From Thermoleophilia bacterium (lineage in GTDB: Bacteria; Actinomycetota; Thermoleophilia; RBG-16-64-13), in contig JAOAGT010000001.1 in the NCBI GenBank assembly GCA_026415615.1, positions 508,832 through 572,831 on the forward strand: DNA of 64,000 bases, read 5' to 3'. A program made the translations under genes and the position numbers. Shown here in pieces: positions 34,699-43,147 of this stretch. The notes beneath the pieces were generated by a model. It worked only from the letters and a program-made list of their open reading frames with translations. It had not been told where the DNA came from and searched no databases. The first letter of the stretch is position 1. Every line of letters begins with the position of its first letter.

Positions 34699-36846
34699 GT
34701 GAAGCAAGGAAAGATTAACCGAGACCAAACCATGACAGAAAACACCAGGGTTAAGTTTTGGATTGACGACAAAGAAGTTGAGGCGCCGCTAGGCGCCACC
34801 ATCTTACAGGCCGCTCTTGATGCTGGCATCTACATTCCTCACCTATGTCATCATCCCGATCTTCCCCCGGGAGGCGTGTGCCGTCTTTGTGTGGTTGAGA
34901 TAGAGGGGGAGGAGCGTCCGGTCTGTGCATGCCTCACTCCTGTAGGCGAGGGGATGGTGGTGAGGACGCAGTCGGAGCAGGTTTCGCGCCTGCGTCGGCT
35001 GGCCATTGACTTGATCCTTGCTGCGCACCCGGTTGACTGCGGCACCTGCCAGAAATATCTAAATTGTGAGCTTCAGTCTCTCAAGCAATACTTGGGGGTG
35101 GAAGATCCCATAGTGCCTCGTAGAGGAAAACTTCTTCCGGTCAACAAGAGCAACCCCCTTTTCTTCCATGACCCCAATAAGTGCGTGCTCTGCGGACGCT
35201 GTGTACGCGCGTGCTGGGATCTGCGCGAAGTCGGGGTGCTACGGTATCTCGAGAAAAACGAAGAGTTCTACGTTTATACGCCGGATGAGCTTCCTCTGGC
35301 AGAAGCGGGGTGCCGCTTCTGTGGGGCCTGCGCTGAGGTTTGTCCGACCGGCGCCATCCAAGACAAAGAGGAGGAGCTGGCCAAGGCCAAGAACCGCCGG
35401 GCTGCTCTTGTTCCCTGCCGTGGAAGCTGTCCCGGTGAGATTGACGTGCCTCGCTACCTGCGCTTTATACGCCAGGGAAATTACTGGGCGGCTGCTGCTG
35501 TGGTCCGGGAGAAAGTGCCTTTTCCGCTCGTGCTTGGCTTTGTTTGCGATCACCCGTGCGAGGCCGTATGCCGCCGTCGAGCCGTCAACGAGGCCATTGC
35601 GATCCGGGAGCTTAAGAGATTTGTAGCCGAGCGTGACAGCGGCGAGTGGAAGGCCAAGGTGGCAGTGGGGGAGCCCACAGGGAAGCGGGTTGCGGTTGTG
35701 GGATCGGGGCCGGCAGGGCTGACGGCCGCCTACTTCCTTAGACTCAAGGGCCACGAGGTCACGGTTTTTGAGGCTATGCCCGAGCCGGGGGGCATGCTGC
35801 GATACGGCATTCCGAGTTACCGTCTACCGGGATGGGCCCTTGACCAGGACCTTGAGGAGATCCGGCGATTAGGTGTCCAGATTCAGACGCAGGTGAGGGT
35901 GGACTCGGCTGAGGAGCTCCTCACTCATGGTTACGACGCTGTTCTTGTAGCTGTGGGTGCCCAGAGAGGGATAAGGCTGCCACTTCCTGGCTCCGACGGC
36001 GAGGGCGTGTTAGTGGGCCTGGAGTTTCTGAAGAAAGTAAATGCGGGGGAGGCTGTCACTGTAGGTCGCAGGGTGATGGTGCTTGGCGGGGGTAATGTGG
36101 CCTTTGATTGTGCTCGCGTGGCAAGACGCCTAGGGGCTGACGAGGTCTATCTGGCATGCCTTGAGTGCCGGGAAAAGATGCCTGCCAGCGAGGACGAAAT
36201 TCGCCAGGGACAAGACGAAGGGATTGTTCTCATGCCGGCCAGGACCGCCACCCGGCTGCTAAGGAGTAATGGGGTTTTGGTGGGCGTGGAGCTTCTTGCG
36301 GTGGAAGACTTTCACTTTGAAGAAGACGGCTCGGTAGAGCTAGAAACGGTGTACGGTTCGGAAGAAGTAGTGGAGGTCGAAACCGTCATTTACGCCGTAG
36401 GACAGGCAGTTGAGTTGCCTGAGTCATTCGGAATCGAGCGCACCGAGCGCGGCTTAGTTGCCATTGACGAGTACAGCTTGTCTACCAGTCAAGAAGGGGT
36501 GTTTGCTGCAGGCGACGCGGTTACCGGCACGACGTCGGTGGTGAAGGCGGCTGCTTCGGGTAGGAGGGCTGCTCGGGCTATAGATCTTTATTTAGAGGGA
36601 AGTGGAGAACTCGAGCGTAAACTTGCTCCCCCGCAAGCGCAGGCAAAGTGCCTGGGACCTCGTCCGGGCTTTGCTTATCTGCCTCGGGTAGCGGAGAAAT
36701 CCTTACCTCCCGAGCAGCGGGTGACTGGTTTCTGTGCTGTGGTTGAGGGGCTAAACGAAGAGGAAGCTCTCTACGAGGCTGACCGTTGTCTTGAGTGCGA
36801 CCTTCGGCTGAATATCACCCCGATCAAGTTTTGGGGCTCCTACTAG
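34699..36846 (+). CDS. NuoG-type Fe-S domain fused to GltD-like FAD/NAD(P)H oxidoreductase
   Basis: 715 residues in three parts. (1) A 2Fe-2S domain near 11-90 with CxxxxxxxxGVCRLCVVEI, then the His/Cys cluster motif HPVDCGTCQKYLNC. (2) Two 4Fe-4S motifs, CVLCGRCVRAC and CRFCGACAEVCP. (3) From about 240, a GltD/NfnB-like half with its own Cys region, FAD motif VGSGPAGLTAA, NAD(P)H motif LGGGNVAFDCA and GVFAAGDAVTG. It should take electrons from NAD(P)H at FAD and distribute them along Fe-S clusters. GTG 34699 directly follows the upstream stop; ATG 34732 is an alternative. The adjacent FAD reductase is a plausible electron acceptor. Confidence 0.85.
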   Translation: MKQGKINRDQTMTENTRVKFWIDDKEVEAPLGATILQAALDAGIYIPHLCHHPDLPPGGVCRLCVVEIEGEERPVCACLTPVGEGMVVRTQSEQVSRLRRLAIDLILAAHPVDCGTCQKYLNCELQSLKQYLGVEDPIVPRRGKLLPVNKSNPLFFHDPNKCVLCGRCVRACWDLREVGVLRYLEKNEEFYVYTPDELPLAEAGCRFCGACAEVCPTGAIQDKEEELAKAKNRRAALVPCRGSCPGEIDVPRYLRFIRQGNYWAAAAVVREKVPFPLVLGFVCDHPCEAVCRRRAVNEAIAIRELKRFVAERDSGEWKAKVAVGEPTGKRVAVVGSGPAGLTAAYFLRLKGHEVTVFEAMPEPGGMLRYGIPSYRLPGWALDQDLEEIRRLGVQIQTQVRVDSAEELLTHGYDAVLVAVGAQRGIRLPLPGSDGEGVLVGLEFLKKVNAGEAVTVGRRVMVLGGGNVAFDCARVARRLGADEVYLACLECREKMPASEDEIRQGQDEGIVLMPARTATRLLRSNGVLVGVELLAVEDFHFEEDGSVELETVYGSEEVVEVETVIYAVGQAVELPESFGIERTERGLVAIDEYSLSTSQEGVFAAGDAVTGTTSVVKAAASGRRAARAIDLYLEGSGELERKLAPPQAQAKCLGPRPGFAYLPRVAEKSLPPEQRVTGFCAVVEGLNEEEALYEADRCLECDLRLNITPIKFWGSY

Positions 36847-36895
36847 GTCGGCCGGGGTAGGTATCGGCGAATCGGTGAGAAGGGAGGAGCGATCA

Positions 36896-38353
36896 ATGAA
36901 CGAGTGGAACATGCAAGTGGATGCAGTGGTGGTAGGTTCAGGAGCTACCGGGCTTACTGCGGCTTTGACCTTAGCCGAGGGAGGGGCCAAGGTTGTCTTG
37001 TTCGAGAAGCAGCGTTCGCTGGGGGGCACGTCCAACTTCTTTCAAGGAACATTTGCAGTGGAAAGCGAAATGCAGCGGGTGCGCTTTATCGAATACTCCC
37101 GGGACGAGGCGTTTAAAAACATCATGGAGTACAGCCATTGGCGAGCTGATCCCCGTGTAGTTAGAGCAATTGTCAACGAGTCGGCTGAAACAATCGCCTG
37201 GCTACAGCAGCAGGGAGTGGAGTTTACTGATGCCACCATCAACATGCCCGAGTCTCCTCGCACCTACCATGTGATCAAGGGCAGAGGCGAAGCGGTAGTC
37301 AAAGCGCTTGTAACCCAGGCCAAGGCCAAAGGGGTGGATATCCGGACTGAAACTCCGGTGGTTCGTATTCTCAAAGAAGGGGGCAAGATTGCCGGAGTGG
37401 TTGCTGAAGCAGACGGCGAAGAACTGCGGGTGGCCGCCAAAGTCGTGGTGCTGGGGACCGGCGGCTTTATCAATAACAAGGAGTGGGTGAAGAAGTACGC
37501 GGGTTTTGACTTGGACGTGAACTTGATCCCGGTGGGTAACACAGGTAAGACCGGCGATGGCATCCGCATGGCCTGGGAAGTGGGGGCTGCCGAGGAAGGA
37601 GTAAGTGTGCTTGAGCTTTACCGGGTGGCTCCGGTAGGGCCTGACTTTGCTATGGGTTGCGATTTGGAAATTGCTGGCGGACAGCCCGACCTTTGGGTCG
37701 ACGCTCGCGGCGTGAGATTCTGCGACGAGAGCATCGGGTTTTGGGACACTCATGTGGGCAATGCCAACGCGCGCTACGCCAAAGACGGCTACACGTTTAG
37801 TCTTCTGGATGACTCTATCCTTGAGCGTATGCTCAAAGAGGGCATAACCAACAACGTCGGTATCGAGTTCTTACCAGGGTACAAGCCGGTAAACGTCTAC
37901 AAGGAGATTGAAGCGGCTGTGTCTCGCGGCAGCCAGGACGTGTTGGTAGCCGACTCTCTGCCAGGGCTCGCGGAGAAGATGGGGGTTGAGCCGCATCAAC
38001 TTGAAGATACGGTTGCCGAGTATAACCGCTTCTGTGCCCAGGGCTACGATGAGCTGTTTGCCAAGCCGCGCAAGTTCCTGCGGCCTTACGTGGGCCCGCG
38101 CTACTACGCGATCCGTGCGCGCACTGTGTGTCTCGGGACGATGGGCGGCATCAAAGTGAACGGCAAGATGGAGGTGGTGGACAAGAAGTTCCAGGTGATT
38201 CCCGGTCTTTACGCAGGGGGATTTGATGCCGGAGGCATGTACGGTGACAGCTACCCCATAAAGGTAGCTTCCGGTCTGGCGTCGGCTTTTGCTCTTAACT
38301 CTGGCCGTATAGCGGGGAAAAGCGCCTTGTCTTACTTGGCCAGCCAGGGATAG
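36896..38353 (+). CDS. FAD-dependent reductase, fumarate-reductase/ketosteroid-dehydrogenase-like
   Basis: 485-residue flavoprotein, paralogue of 21905-23380 over its whole length: GSGATGLTAAL FAD motif, FEKQRSLGGTSNFFQGTF, INMPESPRTYHV, and a C-terminal GLYAGGFDAGGMYGDSY FAD-closing motif. Expected chemistry is reduction or desaturation of a C=C next to a carbonyl. ATG 36896 is preferred (GGGAGGAG upstream); GTG 36875 would add seven residues. It follows the NuoG/GltD fusion by 49 bases, so that module probably supplies its electrons. Confidence 0.86.
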   Translation: MNEWNMQVDAVVVGSGATGLTAALTLAEGGAKVVLFEKQRSLGGTSNFFQGTFAVESEMQRVRFIEYSRDEAFKNIMEYSHWRADPRVVRAIVNESAETIAWLQQQGVEFTDATINMPESPRTYHVIKGRGEAVVKALVTQAKAKGVDIRTETPVVRILKEGGKIAGVVAEADGEELRVAAKVVVLGTGGFINNKEWVKKYAGFDLDVNLIPVGNTGKTGDGIRMAWEVGAAEEGVSVLELYRVAPVGPDFAMGCDLEIAGGQPDLWVDARGVRFCDESIGFWDTHVGNANARYAKDGYTFSLLDDSILERMLKEGITNNVGIEFLPGYKPVNVYKEIEAAVSRGSQDVLVADSLPGLAEKMGVEPHQLEDTVAEYNRFCAQGYDELFAKPRKFLRPYVGPRYYAIRARTVCLGTMGGIKVNGKMEVVDKKFQVIPGLYAGGFDAGGMYGDSYPIKVASGLASAFALNSGRIAGKSALSYLASQG

Positions 38354-38422
38354 GTTGGGCCAATGGGGCCTGGCTGATTGTCTGGTTGCGGGCTCGCCGT
38401 TTGCGTGGTCGTGGCCTAGCTG

Positions 38423-38442
38423 TAAAGCCAGTTGTGGCTTTA
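38423..38442 (+). terminator. Small hairpin after the FAD reductase
   Basis: TAAAGCCA (38423-38430), loop GTTG, TGGCTTTA (38435-38442): an 8-bp perfect stem about 70 bases after the stop. It may end the transcript from the left, just before the GRE2 promoter. There is no clear U-tract. Confidence 0.45.
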
Positions 38443-38504
38443 GGCACTCGGGTTGGTGGGCACCCGGGCTAGTGCTGTGGGCCTGGGAAAGGGTGTGCGC
38501 GGGC

Positions 38505-38533
38505 TTGACACTCGTTGAGGGCTGATTTTAAAT
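38505..38533 (+). promoter_or_regulatory. Sigma-70-like promoter for GRE2
   Basis: TTGACA (38505-38510), 17 bases, TTAAAT (38528-38533). The -35 matches the consensus and the -10 matches at four positions. It would give a leader of about 80 bases before ATG 38621. The rest of the 267-base gap contains the small hairpin upstream and a dyad plus TAGACC repeats downstream. Confidence 0.6.
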
Positions 38534-38548
38534 AGACCAACAAAGAGC

Positions 38549-38562
38549 GCAACATTGTTCCG
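38549..38562 (+). promoter_or_regulatory. Possible operator in the GRE2 leader
   Basis: GCAACATTGTTCCG contains the dyad AACA-T-TGTT about 15 bases downstream of the predicted -10, a position suited to repression. AACATTGTTCC recurs at 8906-8916. Direct repeats TAGACCAAC (from 38533) and TAGACCGAC (from 38583) flank it. Confidence 0.35.
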
Positions 38563-38620
38563 TCTACTAAACAGTCTCGGTTAGACCGACTGTCGCTTGG
38601 GGTAACGAAAGGGGACGAGT

Positions 38621-41176
38621 ATGAGTACTGAGACCTCGACAACTCCTGCGGCTGTCACTGGACGGATCAGTCCTGAGGCCGCTCAGGAGATACGTTCCGT
38701 AACCGTTATGACTGAGAGGCTTCGCAAGCTCAAACAGGAGTGGCAAGAGGCGGAGCCCCAGGTCTACGTAGACGACACACTGCTTTTTACAGAGTCCTGG
38801 AAAGAAACAGAAGGTCTGCCTATTGATCTGCGGTGGGCCAAGGCGTTTGAGAAACGCATGGAGAATTGCCCCATTGTGATCCGGGATGGGGAGCTAATCG
38901 TCGGCTCTCATACCAAATTTATCCGCGGAAACAACCTTCTCTGTGCCATGAAGCCCCGAGAGATTCTGGCCATGTGCGAATCGGGGCGCTTTGATCGCAA
39001 GACGAGCGATATTGCTTCGACCAAGATAGACCCCGAAGACCTGCGGAAGCTCAAAGAGGACGCCGAGTACTGGGTCCAGCATATGGACAAAGTCAACTAC
39101 GTAAACGAAATGCTGCGGCTGGAGCTCGGCGAGAGTTACTTTGACCTGCTTTTTGAGCGCGGCCTGGTCTTTGAGGGGCGTGCGGCGCGGATGGAGCCTG
39201 ACCGGGGATTGTTCCGCGGCTGGGCTGCCTTCGGCGGCGGGGTTGGCCAACCCACCGCTAAGGTCATTCACCATGGGTTGGAGTACGTGATGGGTCTTGC
39301 GCAGGCGGAGCTGGACAAGATGACTGCCGAGGGCGCCAAGATGCCAGGTTCGGCTGCCAACGCCATGCGCAAGTACTACCTCCTTAAGTCGCTGATCATC
39401 GAATGCCAAGCCGTCATCACGTTCGCCCGGCGGCATGCGGCTCTAGCGCGCGAACTGGCCGCGAAGGAGCAGGACCCTGTACGTAAAGCTGAGCTTGAAA
39501 AGATAGCCGACGTGTGCGACTGGGTGCCGGCCAAGCCGCCGCGCGACTATTGGGAGGCTTTGCAGTCTCTGCGCTTCTTGCACTTGGCCTTCTGGAAGGA
39601 AAGCCCGGAGAGACCGGAGGTTCCCATTGGCCGCATTGACCAGGTTCTTTATCCGCATTACAAGCAAGACCTGGAGAAAGGTACTCTCACCCGCCAGCAG
39701 GCGGCCGAATTGCTGGGATGCTTCTGGCTCAAGACTCGAGAAACTGAGAACCTGGTTACCATTAAGCGTGAGCATAGAGCTGCTCCGGGGACACTGTTGC
39801 CGAACGTGACTCTCTGCGGCCGGGATGCACAGGGGCGCGACCTCACCAATGAGGTGTCGTGGCTGGTGCTCGAAGTGATGCGGCAGACCAGGCTCTCAGA
39901 GCCTGCCGTCTATGTGCGTTGGCACGAGGATATGGATGAGCAGTTCATCCTACATGCTCTTGAGTGCAACCGGGACTTCGGTGGCGGCAACCCAGCCTTT
40001 CTCAACGATGCCCTCGGAACTCAGCGCTACCTGGATAGGGGCGTTCCTATTGAGGACGCCTGCGACTGGAACGCCAGCGGATGCCTGGGCTATCACCTTG
40101 AGTGCGGGGAGCACATGGCGGGTTCCTTTAACCTGAACCAAGCCAAGATTTTCGAGCTTACGCTGCATGACGGTTTTGACCCCCGTACTGGGAAACAGCT
40201 GGGTCTCCATACCGGCGATCCAAGAACCTTTACTAGCATCGACCAACTTTATGAAGCCTTCTTTAAGCAGGTGGATTACTTCGCAGAGATCCTGCGCAAG
40301 CACTACTTCGTGTGGTGGAGTGCAGAGATCGCCTATGGTCCCATGAGCGGTCTCCGGGCGGCGATGTTGTACGAGGACTGTATACCAGCTGGCCTTTGCT
40401 CCCGCGAAGGGGCTGCCCGATACCCGGTATGTCGAGCCTCCTGGGTGGGGGACAGAGGCATAACCGACATTGCCGACTGTATCGCGGCGATCAAGTATCT
40501 GGTTTATGACCAGAAGAAGATCACTATGGATCAACTTCTTTCGGCTATCGATGCCAACTGGCAAGGCTACGAGGACATCCGGCAGATGTGCCTGGCTGCT
40601 CCCAAGTACGGGAATGATGACGACTATGTAGACGAGATCTACAACTACGTGAGCCAGCGTACTCAGGAGATTCTTACCAGCCGGCCAGATCCATTTACGG
40701 GCGAGACGCCTTTCTTGTTCAAAGGAGCAGCGGCTGGCCATGTCACGTTTGGGCAAGCGGTGGGGGCGCTGCCCAACGGGCGGTATGCTTACACTCCTCT
40801 TTATGACGGCGGTAGCTCGCCGATGCCAGGGGCTGACGTCCATGGTCCAACGGCTGTCATCAACTCGGCTACCAAATGGCAGCATGCTTATCGGACGGTA
40901 GGACTTGCCCACAACATGAAGTTCTCAAAGTCGGTGCTTAACACTCCCGAGAAGCTAAGCAAGGTGGCGGCTCTGATTAAGACCTTCATGAAGAGGGGTG
41001 GATGGCACATTCAATTCAATGTGCAGAGTCAGGAGGAGCTGATTGAGGCTCGCAAGCATCCCGAGCTGCACAAAGATCTGCTGGTGCGGGTTGCGGGTTA
41101 CAGCGCCTACTTTGTGGATCTCCCGCCGGAACTGCAGGATGAGATTATTCAGCGGACCGTCCATGAAGTGGCCTGA
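38621..41176 (+). CDS. Glycyl-radical enzyme (PFL/dehydratase superfamily), GRE2
   Basis: 851-residue glycyl-radical enzyme. The radical loop RVAGYSAYF has its Gly at residue 826, preceded by GGWHIQFN. The predicted thiyl cysteine is residue 488 in ASGCLGYHLECG. As in GRE1, the Glu two residues after the Cys in dehydratases and decarboxylases is absent (Gly here), and the following residues differ from GRE1, so the two are not simple duplicates. AAAGGGGA precedes ATG 38621. It has its own promoter but no activase nearby. Downstream are a B12-binding protein and MutL-like protein. The superfamily is certain; the reaction is unassigned. Confidence 0.9.
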   Translation: MSTETSTTPAAVTGRISPEAAQEIRSVTVMTERLRKLKQEWQEAEPQVYVDDTLLFTESWKETEGLPIDLRWAKAFEKRMENCPIVIRDGELIVGSHTKFIRGNNLLCAMKPREILAMCESGRFDRKTSDIASTKIDPEDLRKLKEDAEYWVQHMDKVNYVNEMLRLELGESYFDLLFERGLVFEGRAARMEPDRGLFRGWAAFGGGVGQPTAKVIHHGLEYVMGLAQAELDKMTAEGAKMPGSAANAMRKYYLLKSLIIECQAVITFARRHAALARELAAKEQDPVRKAELEKIADVCDWVPAKPPRDYWEALQSLRFLHLAFWKESPERPEVPIGRIDQVLYPHYKQDLEKGTLTRQQAAELLGCFWLKTRETENLVTIKREHRAAPGTLLPNVTLCGRDAQGRDLTNEVSWLVLEVMRQTRLSEPAVYVRWHEDMDEQFILHALECNRDFGGGNPAFLNDALGTQRYLDRGVPIEDACDWNASGCLGYHLECGEHMAGSFNLNQAKIFELTLHDGFDPRTGKQLGLHTGDPRTFTSIDQLYEAFFKQVDYFAEILRKHYFVWWSAEIAYGPMSGLRAAMLYEDCIPAGLCSREGAARYPVCRASWVGDRGITDIADCIAAIKYLVYDQKKITMDQLLSAIDANWQGYEDIRQMCLAAPKYGNDDDYVDEIYNYVSQRTQEILTSRPDPFTGETPFLFKGAAAGHVTFGQAVGALPNGRYAYTPLYDGGSSPMPGADVHGPTAVINSATKWQHAYRTVGLAHNMKFSKSVLNTPEKLSKVAALIKTFMKRGGWHIQFNVQSQEELIEARKHPELHKDLLVRVAGYSAYFVDLPPELQDEIIQRTVHEVA

Positions 41177-41193
41177 CAAGACAGATGGGTGGT

Positions 41194-41224
41194 GGGGGCG
41201 TCGCCGCCTCGCGGCGACGCCCCC
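41194..41224 (+). terminator. Compact hairpin after GRE2
   Basis: 14-bp perfect stem with a three-base loop: GGGGGCGTCGCCGC (41194-41207), CTC, GCGGCGACGCCCCC (41211-41224), starting 18 bases after the GRE2 stop. No U-tract. It probably reduces read-through into, or stabilises mRNA before, the B12-binding gene. A hairpin also follows GRE1. Confidence 0.65.
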
Positions 41225-41282
41225 GACCTGCTAGTACACGGTTCGGTGAGTGAGTGCCAGTCACGACGCTAAGAGAGGGGCG

Positions 41283-41738
41283 ATGGGAGAAGAGTATTTG
41301 GGAACGGTCATCACCGGCACGGTGGGGGTTGATGCTCACGTAATCGGCACCAAGATCATCTCCCGGGCTTTGCGTGATGCGGGTTTTAAGGTGGTGGAAC
41401 TTGGGGCACAGACCCCACCCGAGGAATTCATCAAGGCCGCTCAGGAGACAGACGCCGACGCTATGCTCATCAGCTCGCTCTACGGGATGGCGGAACTAGA
41501 TTTGCAAGGTTTCCGGGAGAAGTGCACTGAGGCTGGGCTAGGCGACATCATCCTCTACCTCGGGGGCATCTTGGGCGTATCACGCCGCAACTTCCCTGAG
41601 GACGAAGCCAAGTTCAAGGCTATGGGATTTGACCGCGTCTACCCGCCCGATTGTGACATTAAGGCCGCCATCGAGGACCTAAAGCGCGACCTAGAGGAGC
41701 GGCGGGCTCGGCGCAGCAACCAGAGCGACAAGAGCTAA
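41283..41738 (+). CDS. B12-binding protein, methylaspartate-mutase small-subunit (GlmS/MamA) type
   Basis: 151-residue cobalamin-binding domain with the base-off motif D-x-H-x-x-G at residues 17-22 (DAHVIG); His19 would be the cobalt ligand. The later LISSLYGMAELDLQGF and ILYLGGIL fit the family's nucleotide-tail pocket. Genuine GlmS pairs with the catalytic subunit GlmE to interconvert glutamate and methylaspartate; no GlmE or other mutase barrel is present in the window. ATG 41283 has AGAGAGGGG upstream; a GTG at 41250 is less likely. It is followed by a MutL-like gene. Confidence 0.85.
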   Translation: MGEEYLGTVITGTVGVDAHVIGTKIISRALRDAGFKVVELGAQTPPEEFIKAAQETDADAMLISSLYGMAELDLQGFREKCTEAGLGDIILYLGGILGVSRRNFPEDEAKFKAMGFDRVYPPDCDIKAAIEDLKRDLEERRARRSNQSDKS

Positions 41739-41755
41739 AGTCCCAGGTTACTACC

Positions 41756-43135
41756 GTGGGCAGCGTGCGACTTTTTGTCGACTTTGGCAGCACTTTCACT
41801 AAACTGGTGGCCTTTGATCTGGAGGCCGGGGAACTACTTGGCCGTGTGCAGGTTCCGTCTACGGTAGACACTGACATTACGGTAGGGCTGGAGCAGGCTT
41901 TCTACCTCCTCGCCGAAACAGTGCACTTTGGCGAAGAGGAGCGCAGGCAGACGTTAGCCTGCAGCAGCGCAGCTGGTGGACTGCGTGTGGTGTGTGTGGG
42001 ACTGGTACCCGAATACACCACCGAGGCTGGGCGAAGGGCTGCCCTGGGGGCCGGAGCGAAGATTGTCGGATCCTATTCCTACGAACTGTCCGAGTCAGAA
42101 CTCAGAGAAATCGAAGAGCTGGCGCCCGATATTGTCCTCTTAACGGGCGGTACTGACGGGGGAAACAAGAAGGTTATTATTCACAATGCTTCTATGCTGG
42201 CCCGTACAAGTGCGCGGGTGCCTAACATTGTAGTGGCGGGCAACAAGTCGGCATACGATGAGGTTGACCGCCTTCTGCGCGACACCGGCAAAAACATCAT
42301 TTACACCAAGAACGTCATGCCCGAGATTGGGGTACTAGACGTTGATGCGGCCAATCACACGATTCGGGATCTGTTTATAGCCCGCATTACTGAGGCCAAA
42401 GGAATCAGCAAAGTCAAACGGATGATTGCCGACGTCATTATGCCCACTCCTGCTGCTGTGCTGGAGGCTGCCAAGCTCTTGGCGGACGGTCTTCCGGGAG
42501 AGCCAGGCCTGGGAGAGCTGCTCATGGTGGACGTGGGAGGAGCCACCACCGATGTGTACTCCATCGCCAGAGGTACTCCGGCTAGCGGTTCTGTTCGCTA
42601 CGTGGGCCTGCCCGAGCCGTATGCTAAGCGGACTGTAGAAGGTGATCTTGGGCTTTACCACAATCTCGATACGCTAAAGGAAGTTGCCCGCGAGGAGCAG
42701 CTTCCGGAATGGTTTGATGAAGTGGTACAAAGGATGGAGGAAGGTCGGAGCGTGCCTTCCGATCCCATGGAGCAGGAATGCCATGTTCTGCTTGCTCGAG
42801 CGGCGGTGCGGGCGGCGGTCAATCGGCACGTGGGTCAACTAAAGCCTGTCTTTACCCCTGACGGCGAGGTGTGGCTTCAGCGGGGCAAAGACCTCACCCA
42901 GGTCAAGTGGGTGGTTGGAGCCGGAGGGCCGGTGTCCTTTTCTTCCGATCCCGCTCGGGTGCTTGAAGGTGCTGTCTATGAGGCCGAGCTGCCCCTCCTG
43001 CTTAAGCCTAAGAATCCCCGCTTTCTTTTGGATGAGCACTACATCTTCTTTGCCCTGGGATTGCTGGCCCAGAGCGAACCACACAAAGCTCTTGAGCTCA
43101 TGCGGAAGTATGCGACGCCGGTGGGCACAGCGTAA
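41756..43135 (+). CDS. GlmL/MutL-like ATPase-fold protein
   Basis: 459-residue member of the GlmL/MutL group (not the mismatch-repair MutL), of the actin/Hsp70-like ATPase fold: VDFGSTFTKLVAFD at the N-terminus, VLLTGGTDGGN, and LMVDVGGATTDVYSI. These proteins accompany B12-dependent glutamate-type mutases and are thought to be chaperones or reactivating factors. GTG 41756 lies 17 bases after the B12-binding gene, so the two form a unit. Without a mutase subunit its client is unknown; GRE2 or a mutase encoded elsewhere are possibilities. Confidence 0.85.
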   Translation: MGSVRLFVDFGSTFTKLVAFDLEAGELLGRVQVPSTVDTDITVGLEQAFYLLAETVHFGEEERRQTLACSSAAGGLRVVCVGLVPEYTTEAGRRAALGAGAKIVGSYSYELSESELREIEELAPDIVLLTGGTDGGNKKVIIHNASMLARTSARVPNIVVAGNKSAYDEVDRLLRDTGKNIIYTKNVMPEIGVLDVDAANHTIRDLFIARITEAKGISKVKRMIADVIMPTPAAVLEAAKLLADGLPGEPGLGELLMVDVGGATTDVYSIARGTPASGSVRYVGLPEPYAKRTVEGDLGLYHNLDTLKEVAREEQLPEWFDEVVQRMEEGRSVPSDPMEQECHVLLARAAVRAAVNRHVGQLKPVFTPDGEVWLQRGKDLTQVKWVVGAGGPVSFSSDPARVLEGAVYEAELPLLLKPKNPRFLLDEHYIFFALGLLAQSEPHKALELMRKYATPVGTA

Positions 43136-43147
43136 AAAGGGGGACAA

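Noticed and set aside
39950..40912. 320-codon minus-strand open frame inside GRE2
   Set aside because: It lies wholly within a gene with intact catalytic motifs and has no protein-family features; a GC-rich shadow frame.
41756..43135. DNA mismatch-repair MutL
   Set aside because: The name collides but the motifs (VDFGSTFTKL, VDVGGATTDVY) belong to the mutase-associated GlmL/MutL ATPase-fold group, with no GHKL ATPase motif.
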